From NCBI GenBank assembly GCA_963978905.1, contig OZ022261.1:1179992-1243991 (forward strand): DNA of 64,000 nt, written 5' to 3'. The translations under genes and the position numbers were made by a program. This document shows positions 1-12,339 of the stretch, piece by piece. The notes under the pieces are model-generated. The model was not told the origin of the DNA and ran no database searches. It worked only from the letters and a program-made list of their open reading frames with translations. Source of the stretch: Trichostrongylus colubriformis (taxonomy: Eukaryota; Nematoda; Chromadorea; Rhabditida; Trichostrongylidae). Numbering within the stretch: the stretch's first letter is position 1; the number at the start of each line of letters is the position of its first letter.

Positions 1-60
1 AAATCGCCTGATAATTATCATCAAGCGGTCACCTGTTATTGATCTCTGCCCCACCGTAGG

Positions 61-70
61 GCACCGGTGC
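61..70. repeat. Linker palindrome GCACCGGTGC (382-bp class)
   Basis: This perfect 10-bp palindrome marks the linker of many 382-bp monomers. Some copies carry CACTGGTGC or CACCCGTGC. The 358-bp monomers lack it and instead carry CCCTTTAAGGG, an inverted repeat centred on one T. Confidence 0.75.
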
Positions 71-168
71 AGCCTTTCCGAGACACCAGGGTGGCCTTTT
101 CTTGAACAACCAATTTTTTTATTGATACTGTAATTTCAAAGACAAATCAAACAGTTCTGTATTAAAGT

Positions 169-384
169 ATGGCATGTGTTCACCACAAAAAATTGATAAT
201 ATTTCTTGAAAGAGTTGTCTTGACATTGAAATATTTTGCAGTTCTCAAATGCCTGAGGGCTTTTACTGGTAATGTCCACCAGGGGCGGAGTTTTCAGGTG
301 GGTGTGCCTCTCCATAAAGTGTACTCACCTTTATCGATGTCACTAGTACAGATTCCTCTCGATTTCCACAGGGATACCTTTTAA
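169..384 (+). other. Recurrent monomer ORF, probably not a gene (representative)
   Basis: Nearly every monomer has a plus-strand ORF of 63-74 codons ending in the peptide FHRDTF just before the junction palindrome. Many also have a minus-strand ORF of 60-71 codons over the same bases (for example 520-720). The plus ORF has no signal peptide, clear domain or known motif. Start positions vary because copies differ by one- or two-base indels near the A-rich stretch (for example 42,371-42,386 and 11,570-11,580), which shift the 5' reading frame. That and the lack of any recognisable family argue for chance ORFs kept open by homogenisation. A transcribed satellite RNA remains possible. Confidence 0.6.
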
Positions 385-386
385 AT

Positions 387-409
387 CGCTTGATAATTAT
401 CATCAAGCG
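387..409. repeat. Conserved monomer palindrome 1 (representative)
   Basis: CGCTTGAT and ATCAAGCG form 8-bp arms around a 7-nt centre. Overlapping this is a perfect 12-bp palindrome, TGATAATTATCA, at 391-402. The motif recurs at essentially every monomer junction in the array, with single changes such as cgcc, cgtt or aagtg in some copies. It could extrude as a cruciform or bind a dimeric protein; neither is shown by the sequence. Confidence 0.85.
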
Positions 410-633
410 ATCACCTGTTATTGATCTCTGCCCCACCGCAGGGCACAGTTCAACCCTTTAAGGGCCCCCAATTTTTTTATTGATACTGTAATTTCAAAGA
501 CAAATCAAACGATTTTGTATTAAAGTATAGCATGTGTTCTCCACAAAAAATTAATAATATTCCTTAAAAGAGTTGTCTTGACATTGAAATTTTTAGCAGT
601 TCTCAAATGCCTGAGGGCTTTTACTGGTAATGT

Positions 634-659
634 CCACCAGGGGCGGAGTTTTCTGGTGG
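634..659. repeat. Conserved monomer hairpin 2 (representative)
   Basis: CCACCAG and CTGGTGG are perfect 7-bp inverted arms around a 12-nt loop. It is present in monomers with the 'tttctggtggg' variant; in the 'tttcaggtggg' variant the pairing shortens to about CCACC/GGTGG. It lies in the middle of the recurring ORF region. Confidence 0.75.
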
Positions 660-2054
660 GCGTGCCTCTCCATGAAGTGTACTCCCCTTTATCAATGGCA
701 CGAGTACAGATTCCTTTCAATTTCCACAGGGATACCTTTTAAATCGCTTGATAATTATCATCAAGCGATCACCTGTTATTGATCTCTGCCCCACCGTAGG
801 GCACCGGTGCAGCCTTTCCGAGACACCAGGGTGGCCTTTTCTTGAGCAACCAATTTTTTTATTGATACTGTAATTTCAAAGACAAATCAAACAATTTTGT
901 ATTAAAGTATAGCATGTGTTCACCACAAAAAATTGATAATATTCCTTAAAAGAGTTGTCTTGACATTGAAATTTTTAGCAGTCCTCAAATGCCTGAGGGC
1001 TTTTACTGGTAATGTCCACCAGGGGCGGAGTTTTCTGGTGGACGTGCCTCTCCATGAAGTGCACTCCCCTTTATCGATGTCACTAGTACAGATTCCTCTC
1101 GATTTCCACAGGGATACCTTTTAAATCGTTTGATAATTATCATCAAGCGATCACCTGTTATTGATCTCTGCCCCACCGCAGGGCACAGTTCAACCCTTTA
1201 AGGGCCCCCAATTTTTTTATTGATACTGTAATTTCAAAGACAAATCAAACGATTTTGTATTAAAGTATAGCATGTGTTCTCCACAAAAAATTAATAATAT
1301 TCCTTAAAAGAGTTGTCTTGACATTGAAATTTTTAGCAGTTCTCAAATGCCTGAGGGCTTTTACTGGTAATGTCCACCAGGAGCGGAGTTTTCTGGTGGG
1401 CGTGCCTCTCCATGAAGTGTATTCACCTTTATCGATGTCACTAGCACAGATTCCTTTCAATTTCCACAGGGATACCTTTTAAATCGCTTGATAATTATCA
1501 TCAAGTGATCACCTGTTATTGATCTCTGCCCCACCGCAGGGCACCCGTGCAGCCTTTTCGAGACACCAAGGTGGCCTTTTCATGAACAGCTAATTTTTCT
1601 AGCAGCACCATAATTTCAGAGGCAAACCAGACAATTTTGTATTAAAGTATAGCATGTGTTCACCACAAAAAATTGATAATATTCCTTAAAAGAGTTATCT
1701 TGACAATGAAATTTCAAGCAGTTCTCAAATGCCTGAGGGATTTTACTGGTAATGTCCACCAGGGGCGGAGTTTTCAGGTGGGTGTGCCTCTCCATGAAGT
1801 GTACTCACCTTTATCGATGTCACTAGTACAGATTCCTTTCAATTTCCACAGGGATACCTTTTAAATCGCTTGATAATTATCATCAAGCGATCACCTGTTA
1901 TTGATCTCTGCCCCACCGTAGGGCACCGGTGCAGCCTTTCCGAGACACCAGGGTGGCCTTTTCTTAAACAACCAATTTTTTTATTGATACTGTAATTTCA
2001 AAGACAAATCAAACAATTTTGTATTAAAGTATAGCATGTGTTCACCACAAAAAA

Positions 2055-5000
2055 TTGATAATATTTCTTGAAAGAGTTGTCTTGACATTGAAATATTTTG
2101 CAGTTCTCAAATGCCTGAGGGCTTTTACTGGTAATGTCCACCAGGGGCGGAGTTTTCAGGTGGGTGTGCCTCTCCATGAAGTGTACTCACCTTTATCGAT
2201 GTCACTAGTACAGATTCCTCTCGATTTCCACAGGGATACCTTTTAAATCGCTTGATAATTATCATCAAGCGATCACCTGTTATTGATCTCTGCCCCACCG
2301 TAGGGCACCGGTGCAGCCTTTCCGAGACACCAGGGTGGCCTTTTCTTAAACAACCAATTTTTTTATTGATACTGTAATTTCAAAGACAAATCAAACAATT
2401 TTGTATTAAAGTATAGCATGTGTTCACCACAAAAAATTGATAATATTCCTTAAAAGAGTTGTTTTGACATTGAAATTTTTAGCAGTTCTCAAATGCCTGA
2501 GGGATTTCACTGGTAATGTCCACCAGGAGCGGAGTTTTCTGGTGGGCGTGCCTCTCCATGAAGTGTATTCACCTTTATCGATGTCACTAGCACAGATTCC
2601 TTTCAATTTCCACAGGGATACCTTTTAAATCGCTTGATAATTATCATCAAGCGATCACCTGTTATTGATCTCTGCCCCACCGTAGGGCACTGGTGCAGCC
2701 TTTTCGAGACACCAAGGTGGCCTTTTCATGAACAGCTAATTTTTCTAGCAGCACCATAATTTCAGAGGCAAACCAGACAATTTTGTATTAAAGTATAGCA
2801 TGTGTTCACCACAAAAAATTGATAATATTCCTTAAAAGAGTTATCTTGACAATGAAATTTCAAGCAGTTCTCAAATGCCTGAGGGATTTTACTGGTAATG
2901 TCCACCAGGGGCGGAGTTTTCAGGTGGGTGTGCCTCTCCATGAAGTGTACTCACCTTTATCGATGTCACTAGTACAGATTCCTTTCAATTTCCACAGGGA
3001 TACCTTTTAAATCGCTTGATAATTATCATCAAGCGATCACCTGTTATTGATCTCTGCCCCACCGTAGGGCACCGGTGCAGCCTTTCCGAGACACCAGGGT
3101 GGCCTTCTCTTGAACAACCAATTTTTTTATTGATACTGTAATTTCAAAGACAAATCAAACAGTTTTGTATTAAAGTATAGCATGTGTTCACCACAAAAAA
3201 TTGATAATATTCCTTAAAAGAGTTGTCTTGACATTGAAATTTTTAGCAGTCCTCAAATGCCTGAGGGCTTTTACTGGTAATGTCCACCAGGGGCGGAGTT
3301 TTCTGGTGGACGTGCCTCTCCATGAAGTGCACTCCCCTTTATCGATGTCACTAGTACAGATTCCTCTCGATTTCCACAGGGATACCTTTTAAATCGCTTG
3401 ATAATTATCATCAAGCGATCACCTGTTATTGATCTCTGCCCCACCGTAGGGCACCGGTGCAGCCTTTCCGAGACACCAGGGTGGCCTTTTCTTAAACAAC
3501 CAATTTTTTTATTGATACTGTAATTTCAAAGACAAATCAAACAATTTTGTATTAAAGTATAGCATGTGTTCACCACAAAAAATTGATAATATTCCTTAAA
3601 AGAGTTGTTTTGACATTGAAATTTTTAGCAGTTCTCAAATGCCTGAGGGATTTCACTGGTAATGTCCACCAGGAGCGGAGTTTTCTGGTGGGCGTGCCTC
3701 TCCATGAAGTGTATTCACCTTTATCGATGTCACTAGCACAGATTCCTTTCAATTTCCACAGGGATACCTTTTAAATCGCTTGATAATTATCATCAAGCGA
3801 TCACCTGTTATTGATCTCTGCCCCACCGTAGGGCACTGGTGCAGCCTTTCCGAGACACCAGGGTGGCCTTCTCTTGAACAACCAATTTTTTTATTGATAC
3901 TGTAATTTCAAAGACAAATCAAACAGTTTTGTATTAAAGTATGGCATGTGTTCACCACAAAAAATTGATAATATTCCTTGAAAGAGTTATCTTGACAATG
4001 AAATTTTTAGCAGTTCTCAAATGCCTGAGGGATTTCACTGGTAATGTCCACCAGGAGCGGAGTTTTCTGGTGGGCGTGCCTCTCCATGAAGTGTATTCAC
4101 CTCTATCGATGTCACTAGCACAGATTCCTTTCAATTTCCACAGGGATACCTTTTAAATCGCTTGATAATTATCATCAAGCGATCACCTGTTATTGATCTC
4201 TGCCCCACCGTAGGGCACTGGTGCAGCCTTTTCGAGACACCAAGGTGGCCTTTTCATGAACAGCTAATTTTTCTAGCAGCACCATAATTTCAGAGGCAAA
4301 CCAGACAATTTTGTATTAAAGTATAGCATGTGTTCACCACAAAAAATTGATAATATTCCTTAAAAGAGTTATCTTGACAATGAAATTTCAAGCAGTTCTC
4401 AAATGCCTGAGGGATTTTACTGGTAATGTCCACCAGGGGCGGAGTTTTCAGGTGGGTGTGCCTCTCCATGAAGTGTACTCACCTTTATCGATGTCACTAG
4501 TACAGATTCCTTTCAATTTCCACAGGGATACCTTTTAAATCGCTTGATAATTATCATCAAGCGATCACCTGTTATTGATCTCTGCCCCACCGTAGGGCAC
4601 TGGTGCAGCCTTTTCGAGACACCAAGGTGGCCTTTCCATGAACAGCTAATTTTTCTAGCAGCACCATAATTTCAGAGGCAAACCAGACAATTTTGTATTA
4701 AAGTATAGCATGTGTTCACCACAAAAAATTGATAATATTCCTTAAAAGAGTTATCTTGACAATGAAATTTCAAGCAGTTCTCAAATGCCTGAGGGATTTT
4801 ACTGGTAATGTCCACCAGGGGCGGAGTTTTCAGGTGGGTGTGCCTCTCCATGAAGTGTACTCACCTTTATCGATGTCACTAGTACAGATTCCTTTCAATT
4901 TCCACAGGGATACCTTTTAAATCGCTTGATAATTATCATCAAGCGATCACCTGTTATTGATCTCTGCCCCACCGTAGGGCACCGGTGCAGCCTTTCCGAG

Positions 5001-6617
5001 ACACCAGGGTGGCCTTTTCTTAAACAACCAATTTTTTTATTGATACTGTAATTTCAAAGACAAATCAAACAATTTTGTATTAAAGTATAGCATGTGTTCA
5101 CCACAAAAAATTGATAATATTTCTTGAAAGAGTTGTCTTGACATTGAAATATTTTGCAGTTCTCAAATGCCTGAGGGCTTTTACTGGTAATGTCCACCAG
5201 GGGCGGAGTTTTCAGGTGGGTGTGCCTCTCCATGAAGTGTACTCACCTTTATCGATGTCACTAGTACAGATTCCTCTCGATTTCCACAGGGATACCTTTT
5301 AAATCGCTTGATAATTATCATCAAGCGATCACCTGTTATTGATCTCTGCCCCACCGTAGGGCACCGGTGCAGCCTTTCCGAGACACCAGGGTGGCCTTTT
5401 CTTAAACAACCAATTTTTTTATTGATACTGTAATTTCAAAGACAAATCAAACAATTTTGTGTTAAAGTATAGCATGTGTTCACCACAAAAAATTGATAAT
5501 ATTCCTTAAAAGAGTTGTTTTGACATTGAAATTTTTAGCAGTTCTCAAATGCCTGAGGGATTTCACTGGTAATGTCCACCAGGAGCGGAGTTTTCTGGTG
5601 GGCGTGCCTCTCCATGAAGTGTATTCACCTTTATCGATGTCACTAGCACAGATTCCTTTCAATTTCCACAGGGATACCTTTTAAATCGCTTGATAATTAT
5701 CATCAAGCGATCACCTGTTATTGATCTCTGCCCCACCGTAGGGCACTGGTGCAGCCTTTTCGAGACACCAAGGTGGCCTTTTCATGAACAGCTAATTTTT
5801 CTAGCAGCACCATAATTTCAGAGGCAAACCAGACAATTTTGTATTAAAGTATAGCATGTGTTCACCACAAAAAATTGATAATATTCCTTAAAAGAGTTAT
5901 CTTGACAATGAAATTTCAAGCAGTTCTCAAATGCCTGAGGGATTTTACTGGTAATGTCCACCAGGGGCGGAGTTTTCAGGTGGGTGTGCCTCTCCATGAA
6001 GTGTACTCACCTTTATCGATGTCACTAGTACAGATTCCTTTCAATTTCCACAGGGATACCTTTTAAATCGCTTGATAATTATCATCAAGCGATCACCTGT
6101 TATTGATCTCTGCCCCACCGTAGGGCACCGGTGCAGCCTTTCCGAGACACCAGGGTGGCCTTCTCTTGAACAACCAATTTTTTTATTGATACTGTAATTT
6201 CAAAGACAAATCAAACAGTTTTGTATTAAAGTATAGCATGTGTTCACCACAAAAAATTGATAATATTCCTTAAAAGAGTTGTCTTGACATTGAAATTTTT
6301 AGCAGTCCTCAAATGCCTGAGGGCTTTTACTGGTAATGTCCACCAGGGGCGGAGTTTTCTGGTGGACGTGCCTCTCCATGAAGTGCACTCCCCTTTATCG
6401 ATGTCACTAGTACAGATTCCTCTCGATTTCCACAGGGATACCTTTTAAATCGCTTGATAATTATCATCAAGCGATCACCTGTTATTGATCTCTGCCCCAC
6501 CGTAGGGCACCGGTGCAGCCTTTCCGAGACACCAGGGTGGCCTTTTCTTAAACCACCAATTTTTTTATTGATACTGTAATTTCAAAGACAAATCAAACAA
6601 TTTTGTATTAAAGTATA
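2055..6617. repeat. Array block 1: 382-bp units in a 3,056-bp higher-order repeat
   Basis: Monomers here are nearly all 382 bp. Variant types recur at exactly eight monomers: the units at 2,055, 2,437, 2,819 and 3,201 match those at 5,111, 5,493, 5,875 and 6,257 (offset 3,056 = 8 x 382). One variant has a distinct linker with AGCAGCACCATAATTTCAGA and occurs at about 1,600, 2,745, 4,275, 4,660 and 5,800; it is missing from the middle and right of the array. The pattern resumes after the transposon at 8,190. Confidence 0.85.
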
Positions 6618-6820
6618 CAGTGCGTTTCATAATTATAAGGTCACCCCTGAATTTCAGGTTTTCTCGACAACACTCCATTGAGGAATCTTTTCAGTCTCAT
6701 AGACGGATTCCTCACCTGAAATAACCCCCGTGTCCGATTTTTGGTAGCAATCTCGTTTACCTTATGTTTTTAGGAGTATTTTTTGTTTTTTTGCACCGTT
6801 TCATAATTATAAGGTCACCC
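6618..6820. repeat. Left IR/DR terminus of the Tc1-like element
   Basis: The outer repeat is at 6,618-6,647 and the inner repeat core CGTTTCATAATTATAAGG begins at 6,797. The sequence between them aligns imperfectly with the reverse complement of 8,015-8,160 (shared landmarks GATTCC, TACCTTAT, ATTTTT), so the whole ~200-bp terminus is one long degenerate inverted repeat. Confidence 0.8.
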
Positions 6821-6859
6821 TGAAAAAAGAAAAAAGTTAAGGTCCCGGCAGGTCTGTGA

Positions 6860-7525
6860 CGGTAGATTTGTCTTCCAAATACATCTTCGAGATACATATT
6901 CAATCGTCTTGTGGCTAGCTTCTATGTTCCGAGAGAAAAGCCCAGATTTGGGATTCTTGTGATGCTAGGCGCAGTTTGAGAGCCATTCCAAAAAGAATCG
7001 GAAGATACCTGTGCTCAGTTAGATGACATCTGAGAGATTCGGTGTCTTAAGATGTTTTTCAGGCTCTAGATTCCCACGTGAGATTATTACCATTAACGAG
7101 GAAGGGATTGTGGGGGGCACTTCCTACAGCACCTCCTCCATGGACCAGATTTGTTTGGAGTTAAACCATCTTTAGTCTGGAATCACAGCGTGTACAGCAG
7201 CGAGGAAGGGGCAGAAACATCACTGAAGAAATAATGAAGTAGTTTCCGAGGCCTACAGCACACCATAGGGCGGAACGACTTCAATTCATAAAGTTGTTCT
7301 TGGGCCACGGATTGAACGGAACTGTATTTGTGTGGCAGTTGCACCCTGCATGCGAATAATTCCATCCGAATTGTACTTTTGAGTCTGAAAATACTCTATC
7401 TGTATGGTGCTGACGGGTAGAGGTAGTACTAGCTTGGTCTGGGAAGTGCGTCGATCTGCGGAGCCTCGGCAATTTTTCTGGGAGAAGGGTGATGGCCTGA
7501 GTGGTTTTCGGCAATGAGGTTGCAT
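6860..7525 (-). pseudogene. Decayed Tc1/Tc3-like transposase remnant
   Basis: No intact ORF exists, but the minus strand carries scattered pieces that resemble a Tc1/Tc3-family DDE transposase core spread over different frames. Near 7,410-7,365 it reads VFSDSKVQ in one frame and YNSDG in another, comparable to the family's catalytic FSDE-x-KFNLDG segment. Near 7,280-7,230 LWCAVGLGNYF resembles the MVWGA-type segment. Further along (about 6,970-6,930) PSITRIPNLGF faintly resembles PxxSPDLNPIE. The order is right for a transposase read on the minus strand, but at least two frameshifts separate the pieces. This is comparison by eye to family motifs and could be over-read; the terminal repeats and target duplication are the stronger evidence. 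Confidence 0.4.
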
Positions 7526-7987
7526 TGAACCTTGCCTTCGAAACCTGTAGAATGGACTCCAGAGGCTGCTAAACGATCCTACGAAGAAATCAGTTGCCTT
7601 TTGGAGCCGACCGGCTCTTCATAATTGCGTCTAACAGCATGACAAGGCTGTTGTTCACGTAGGTCATTCAATGGGATCGTGGTTAAAGTTCCGAAATACG
7701 GACCTCCAGCAATAGATAACATGCAGACTTGGTCTCAGCTCTATTGGGGAGACCTGGAAGACATCGCCACAAAAATATTTACCCCAATAATCGCCAGTTC
7801 TAGGAAGCAAAGCTGCTGAAACAGGCAATTGTTGAAGACTGGAACAATATCTGTGGTAAGGCTCTTCGAAATTTCCTTTCTACTTCCCTAAACGGCTGGT
7901 TGATGTCGTTCTTAAACAGGAGGGAACCATAGATTATGAGTTCCTTCGAATGCGCTGTTAGCTCTAGCAAATCTTCTCTTTCTTCGG

Positions 7988-8189
7988 AGTGACCTTATAA
8001 TTATGAAACGGCACAAAAATCAGAAAATATTTATAGAAAAATCGGGCTATAAGGTAATGTCATCAAAACTAGTATGGAAGGGTTTTCTGTGGTGGGGAAT
8101 CTGTAAAAAATACTTAAAAAATTTTCGGCTGGTTGTGTGTTCTGAAAACCGGAAATTTGGGGGTGACCTTATAATTATGAAACGCACTG
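7988..8189. repeat. Right IR/DR terminus of the Tc1-like element
   Basis: The inner repeat is at 7,988-8,014 (AGTGACC to ACGGCAC) and the outer repeat at 8,160-8,189, ending CGCACTG. Both mirror the left terminus. Confidence 0.8.
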
Positions 8190-8191
8190 TA

Positions 8192-11100
8192 GCATGTGTT
8201 CACCACAAAAAATTGATAATATTCCTTAAAAGAGTTGTTTTGACATTGAAATTTTTAGCAGTTCTCAAATGCCTGAGGGATTTCACTGGTAATGTCCACC
8301 AGGAGCGGAGTTTTCTGGTGGGCGTGCCTCTCCATGAAGTGTATTCACCTTTATCGATGTCACTAGCACAGATTCCTTTCAATTTCCACAGGGATACCTT
8401 TTAAATCGCTTGATAATTATCATCAAGCGATCACCTGTTATTGATCTCTGCCCCACCGTAGGGCACTGGTGCAGCCTTTCCGAGACACCAGGGTGGCCTT
8501 CTCTTGAACAACCAATTTTTTTATTGATACTGTAATTTCAAAGACAAATCAAACAGTTTTGTATTAAAGTATGGCATGTGTTCACCACAAAAAATTGATA
8601 ATATTCCTTGAAAGAGTTATCTTGACAATGAAATTTCAAGCAGTTCTCAAATGCCTGAGGGATTTTACTGGTAATGTCCACCAGGGGCGGAGTTTTCAGG
8701 TGGGTGTGCCTCTCCATGAAGTGTACTCACCTTTATCGATGTCACTAGTACAGATTCCTTTCAATTTCCACAGGGATACCTTTTAAATCGCTTGATAATT
8801 ATCATCAAGCGATCACCTGTTATTGATCTCTGCCCCACCGCAGGGCACCCGTGCAGCCTTTTCGAGACACCAAGGTGGCCTTTTCATGAACAGCTAATTT
8901 TTCTAGCAGCACCATAATTTCAGAGGCAAACCAGACAATTTTGTATTAAAGTATAGCATGTGTTCACCACAAAAAATTGATAATATTCCTCAAAAGAGTT
9001 ATCTTGACAATGAAATTTCAAGCAGTTCTCAAATGCCTGAGGGATTTTACTGGTAATGTCCACCAGGGGCGGAGTTTTCAGGTGGGTGTGCCTCTCCATG
9101 AAGTGTACTCACCTTTATCGATGTCACTAGTACAGATTCCTTTCAATTTCCACAGGGATACCTTTTAAATCGCTTGATAATTATCATCAAGCGATCACCT
9201 GTTATTGATCTCTGCCCCACCGTAGGGCACTGGTGCAGCCTTTCCGAGACACCAGGGTGGCCTTCTCTTGAACAACCAATTTTTTTATTGATACTGTAAT
9301 TTCAAAGACAAATCAAACAGTTTTGTATTAAAGTATGGCATGTGTTCACCACAAAAATTGATAATATTCCTTAAAAGAGTTGTCTTGACATTGAAATTTT
9401 TAGCAGTTCTCAAATGCCTGAGGGCTTTTACTGGTAATGTCCACCAGGGGCGGAGTTTTCTGGTGGGCGTGCCTCTCCATGAAGTGCACTCCCCTTTATC
9501 GATGTCACTAGTACAGATTCCTCTCGATTTCCACAGGGATACCTTTTAAATCGCTTGATAATTATCATCAAGCGATCACCTGTTATTGATCTCTGCCCCA
9601 CCGTAGGGCACCGGTGCAGCCTTTCCGAGACACCAGGGTGGCCTTTTCTTGAGCAACCAATTTTTTTATTGATACTGTAATTTCAAAGACAAATCAAACA
9701 ATTTTGTATTAAAGTATAGCATGTGTTCACCACAAAAAATTGATAATATTCCTTAAAAGAGTTGTCTTGACATTGAAATTTTTAGCAGTTCTCAAATGCC
9801 TGAGGGCTTTTACTGGTAATGTCCACCAGGGGCGGAGTTTTCTGGTGGGCGTGCCTCTCCATGAAGTGTACTCCCCTTTATCAATGGCACGAGTACAGAT
9901 TCCTCTCGATTTCCACAGGGACACCTTTTAAATCGCCTGATAATTATCATCAAGCGATCACCTGTTATTGATCTCTGCCCCACCGTAGGGCACCGGTGCA
10001 GCCTTTCCGAGACACCAGGGTGGCCTTTTCTTGAACAACCAATTTTTTTATTGATACTGTAATTTCAAAGACAAATCAAACAGTTCTGTATTAAAGTATG
10101 GCATGTGTTCACCACAAAAAATTGATAATATTTCTTGAAAGAGTTGTCTTGACATTGAAATATTTTGCAGTTCTCAAATGCCTGAGGGCTTTTACTGGTA
10201 ATGTCCACCAGGGGCGGAGTTTTCAGGTGGGTGTGCCTCTCCATAAAGTGTACTCACCTTTATCGATGTCACTAGTACAGATTCCTCTCGATTTCCACAG
10301 GGATACCTTTTAAATCGCTTGATAATTATCATCAAGCGATCACCTGTTATTGATCTCTGCCCCACCGCAGGGCACAGTTCAACCCTTTAAGGGCCCCCAA
10401 TTTTTTTATTGATACTGTAATTTCAAAGACAAATCAAACGATTTTGTATTAAAGTATAGCATGTGTTCTCCACAAAAAATTAATAATATTCCTTAAAAGA
10501 GTTGTCTTGACATTGAAATTTTTAGCAGTTCTCAAATGCCTGAGGGCTTTTACTGGTAATGTCCACCAGGGGCGGAGTTTTCTGGTGGGCGTGCCTCTCC
10601 ATGAAGTGCACTCCCCTTTATCGATGTCACTAGTACAGATTCCTCTCGATTTCCACAGGGATACCTTTTAAATCGTTTGATAATTATCATCAAGCGATCA
10701 CCTGTTATTGATCTCTGCCCCACCGCAGGGCACAGTTCAACCCTTTAAGGGCCCCCAATTTTTTTATTGATACTGTAATTTCAAAGACAAATCAAACGAT
10801 TTTGTATTAAAGTATAGCATGTGTTCTCCACAAAAATTAATAATATTCCTTAAAAGAGTTGTCTTGACATTGAAATTTTTAGCAGTTCTCAAATGCCTGA
10901 GGGCTTTTACTGGTAATGTCCACCAGGGGCGGAGTTTTCTGGTGGGCGTGCCTCTCCATGAAGTGTACTCCCCTTTATCAATGGCACGAGTACAGATTCC
11001 TCTCGATTTCCACAGGGACACCTTTTAAATCGCCTGATAATTATCATCAAGCGATCACCTGTTATTGATCTCTGCCCCACCGTAGGGCACCGGTGCAGCC

Positions 11101-12339
11101 TTTCCGAGACACCAGGGTGGCCTTTTCTTGAACAACCAATTTTTTTATTGATACTGTAATTTCAAAGACAAATCAAACAGTTCTGTATTAAAGTATGGCA
11201 TGTGTTCACCACAAAAAATTGATAATATTTCTTGAAAGAGTTGTCTTGACATTGAAATATTTTGCAGTTCTCAAATGCCTGAGGGCTTTTACTGGTAATG
11301 TCCACCAGGGGCGGAGTTTTCAGGTGGGTGTGCCTCTCCATGAAGTGTACTCACCTTTATCGATGTCACTAGTACAGATTCCTTTCAATTTCCACAGGGA
11401 TACCTTTTAAATCGCTTGATAATTATCATCAAGTGATCACCTGTTATTGATCTCTGCCCCACCGCAGGGCACAGTTCAACCCTTTAAGGGCCCCCAGTTT
11501 TTTTATTGATACTGTAATTTCAAAGACAAATCAAACGATTTTGTATTAAAGTATAGCATGTGTTCTCCACAAAATTTAATAATATTCCTTAAAAGAGTTG
11601 TCTTGACATTGAAATATTTTGCAGTTCTCAAATGCCTGAGGGCTTTTACTGGTAATGTCCACCAGGGGCGGAGTTATCAGGTGGGTGTGCCTCTCCATGA
11701 AGTGTACTCACCTTTATCGATGTCACTAGCACAGATTCCTTTCAATTTCCACAGGGATACCTTTTAAATCGCTTGATAATTATCATCAAGCGATCACCTG
11801 TTATTGATCTCTGCCCCACCGTAGGGCACCGGTGCAGCCTTTCCGAGACACCAGGGTGGCCTTTTCTTGAACAACCAATTTTTTTATTGATACTGTAATT
11901 TCAAAGACAAATCAAACAGTTTTGTATTAAAGTATAGCATGTGTTCACCACAAAAAATTGATAATATTCCTTAAAAGAGTTGTCTTGACATTGAAATTTT
12001 TAGCAGTCCTCAAATGCCTGAGGGCTTTTACTGGTAATGTCCACCAGGGGCGGAGTTTTCTGGTGGGCGTGCCTCTCCATGAAGTGTACTCCCCTTTATC
12101 AATGGCACGAGTACAGATTCCTTTCAATTTCCACAGGGATACCTTTTAAATCGCTTGATAATTATCATCAAGCGATCACCTGTTATTGATCTCTGCCCCA
12201 CCGTAGGGCACCGGTGCAGCCTTTCCGAGACACCAGGGTGGCCTTTTCTTGAGCAACCAATTTTTTTATTGATACTGTAATTTCAAAGACAAATCAAACA
12301 ATTTTGTATTAAAGTATAGCATGTGTTCACCACAAAAAA
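8192..12339. repeat. Array block 2: transition from 382-bp to mixed 382/358-bp monomers
   Basis: The left part (8,213-9,740) continues the 382-bp pattern of block 1. From about 10,300, 358-bp monomers with the CCCTTTAAGGG linker become frequent and interleave with 382-bp units. The same short linker also occurs at 430-480 and 1,180-1,230. Confidence 0.8.

Larger units (their letters stand above)
6618..8189. mobile_element. Tc1/mariner-superfamily transposon with IR/DR ends, inserted in the satellite
   Basis: A 1,572-bp element interrupts a monomer at AAAGTATA|GCATGTG. TA dinucleotides flank it at 6,616-6,617 and 8,190-8,191, a target-site duplication typical of this superfamily. The outer inverted repeats are identical for 29-30 bp, beginning CAGTGCGTTTCATAATTATA. 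A second copy of the same core lies about 175 bp inside each end (6,797-6,820 and 7,988-8,012), in the same orientation as the outer one. This inverted-repeat/direct-repeat layout is known from Tc1-like elements such as Sleeping Beauty, where transposase binds both sites. Monomer spacing across the element (6,257 to 8,213 = 382 + 1,574) shows a clean single insertion. The inside is decayed and looks non-autonomous. Confidence 0.9.

Noticed and set aside
70..100. CENP-B-box-like sequence in the linker (TTTCCGAGACACCAGGGT)
   Set aside because: Only part of the TTCG-N4-A-N2-CGGG core fits; both the TTCG and CGGG elements carry mismatches. I treat it as coincidence.
380..420. Hammerhead ribozyme in the satellite, as in some animal satellites
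   Set aside because: The minus strand has CTTGATGA near the junction, but CTGANGA, the GAAA element and the three-stem layout are not found.
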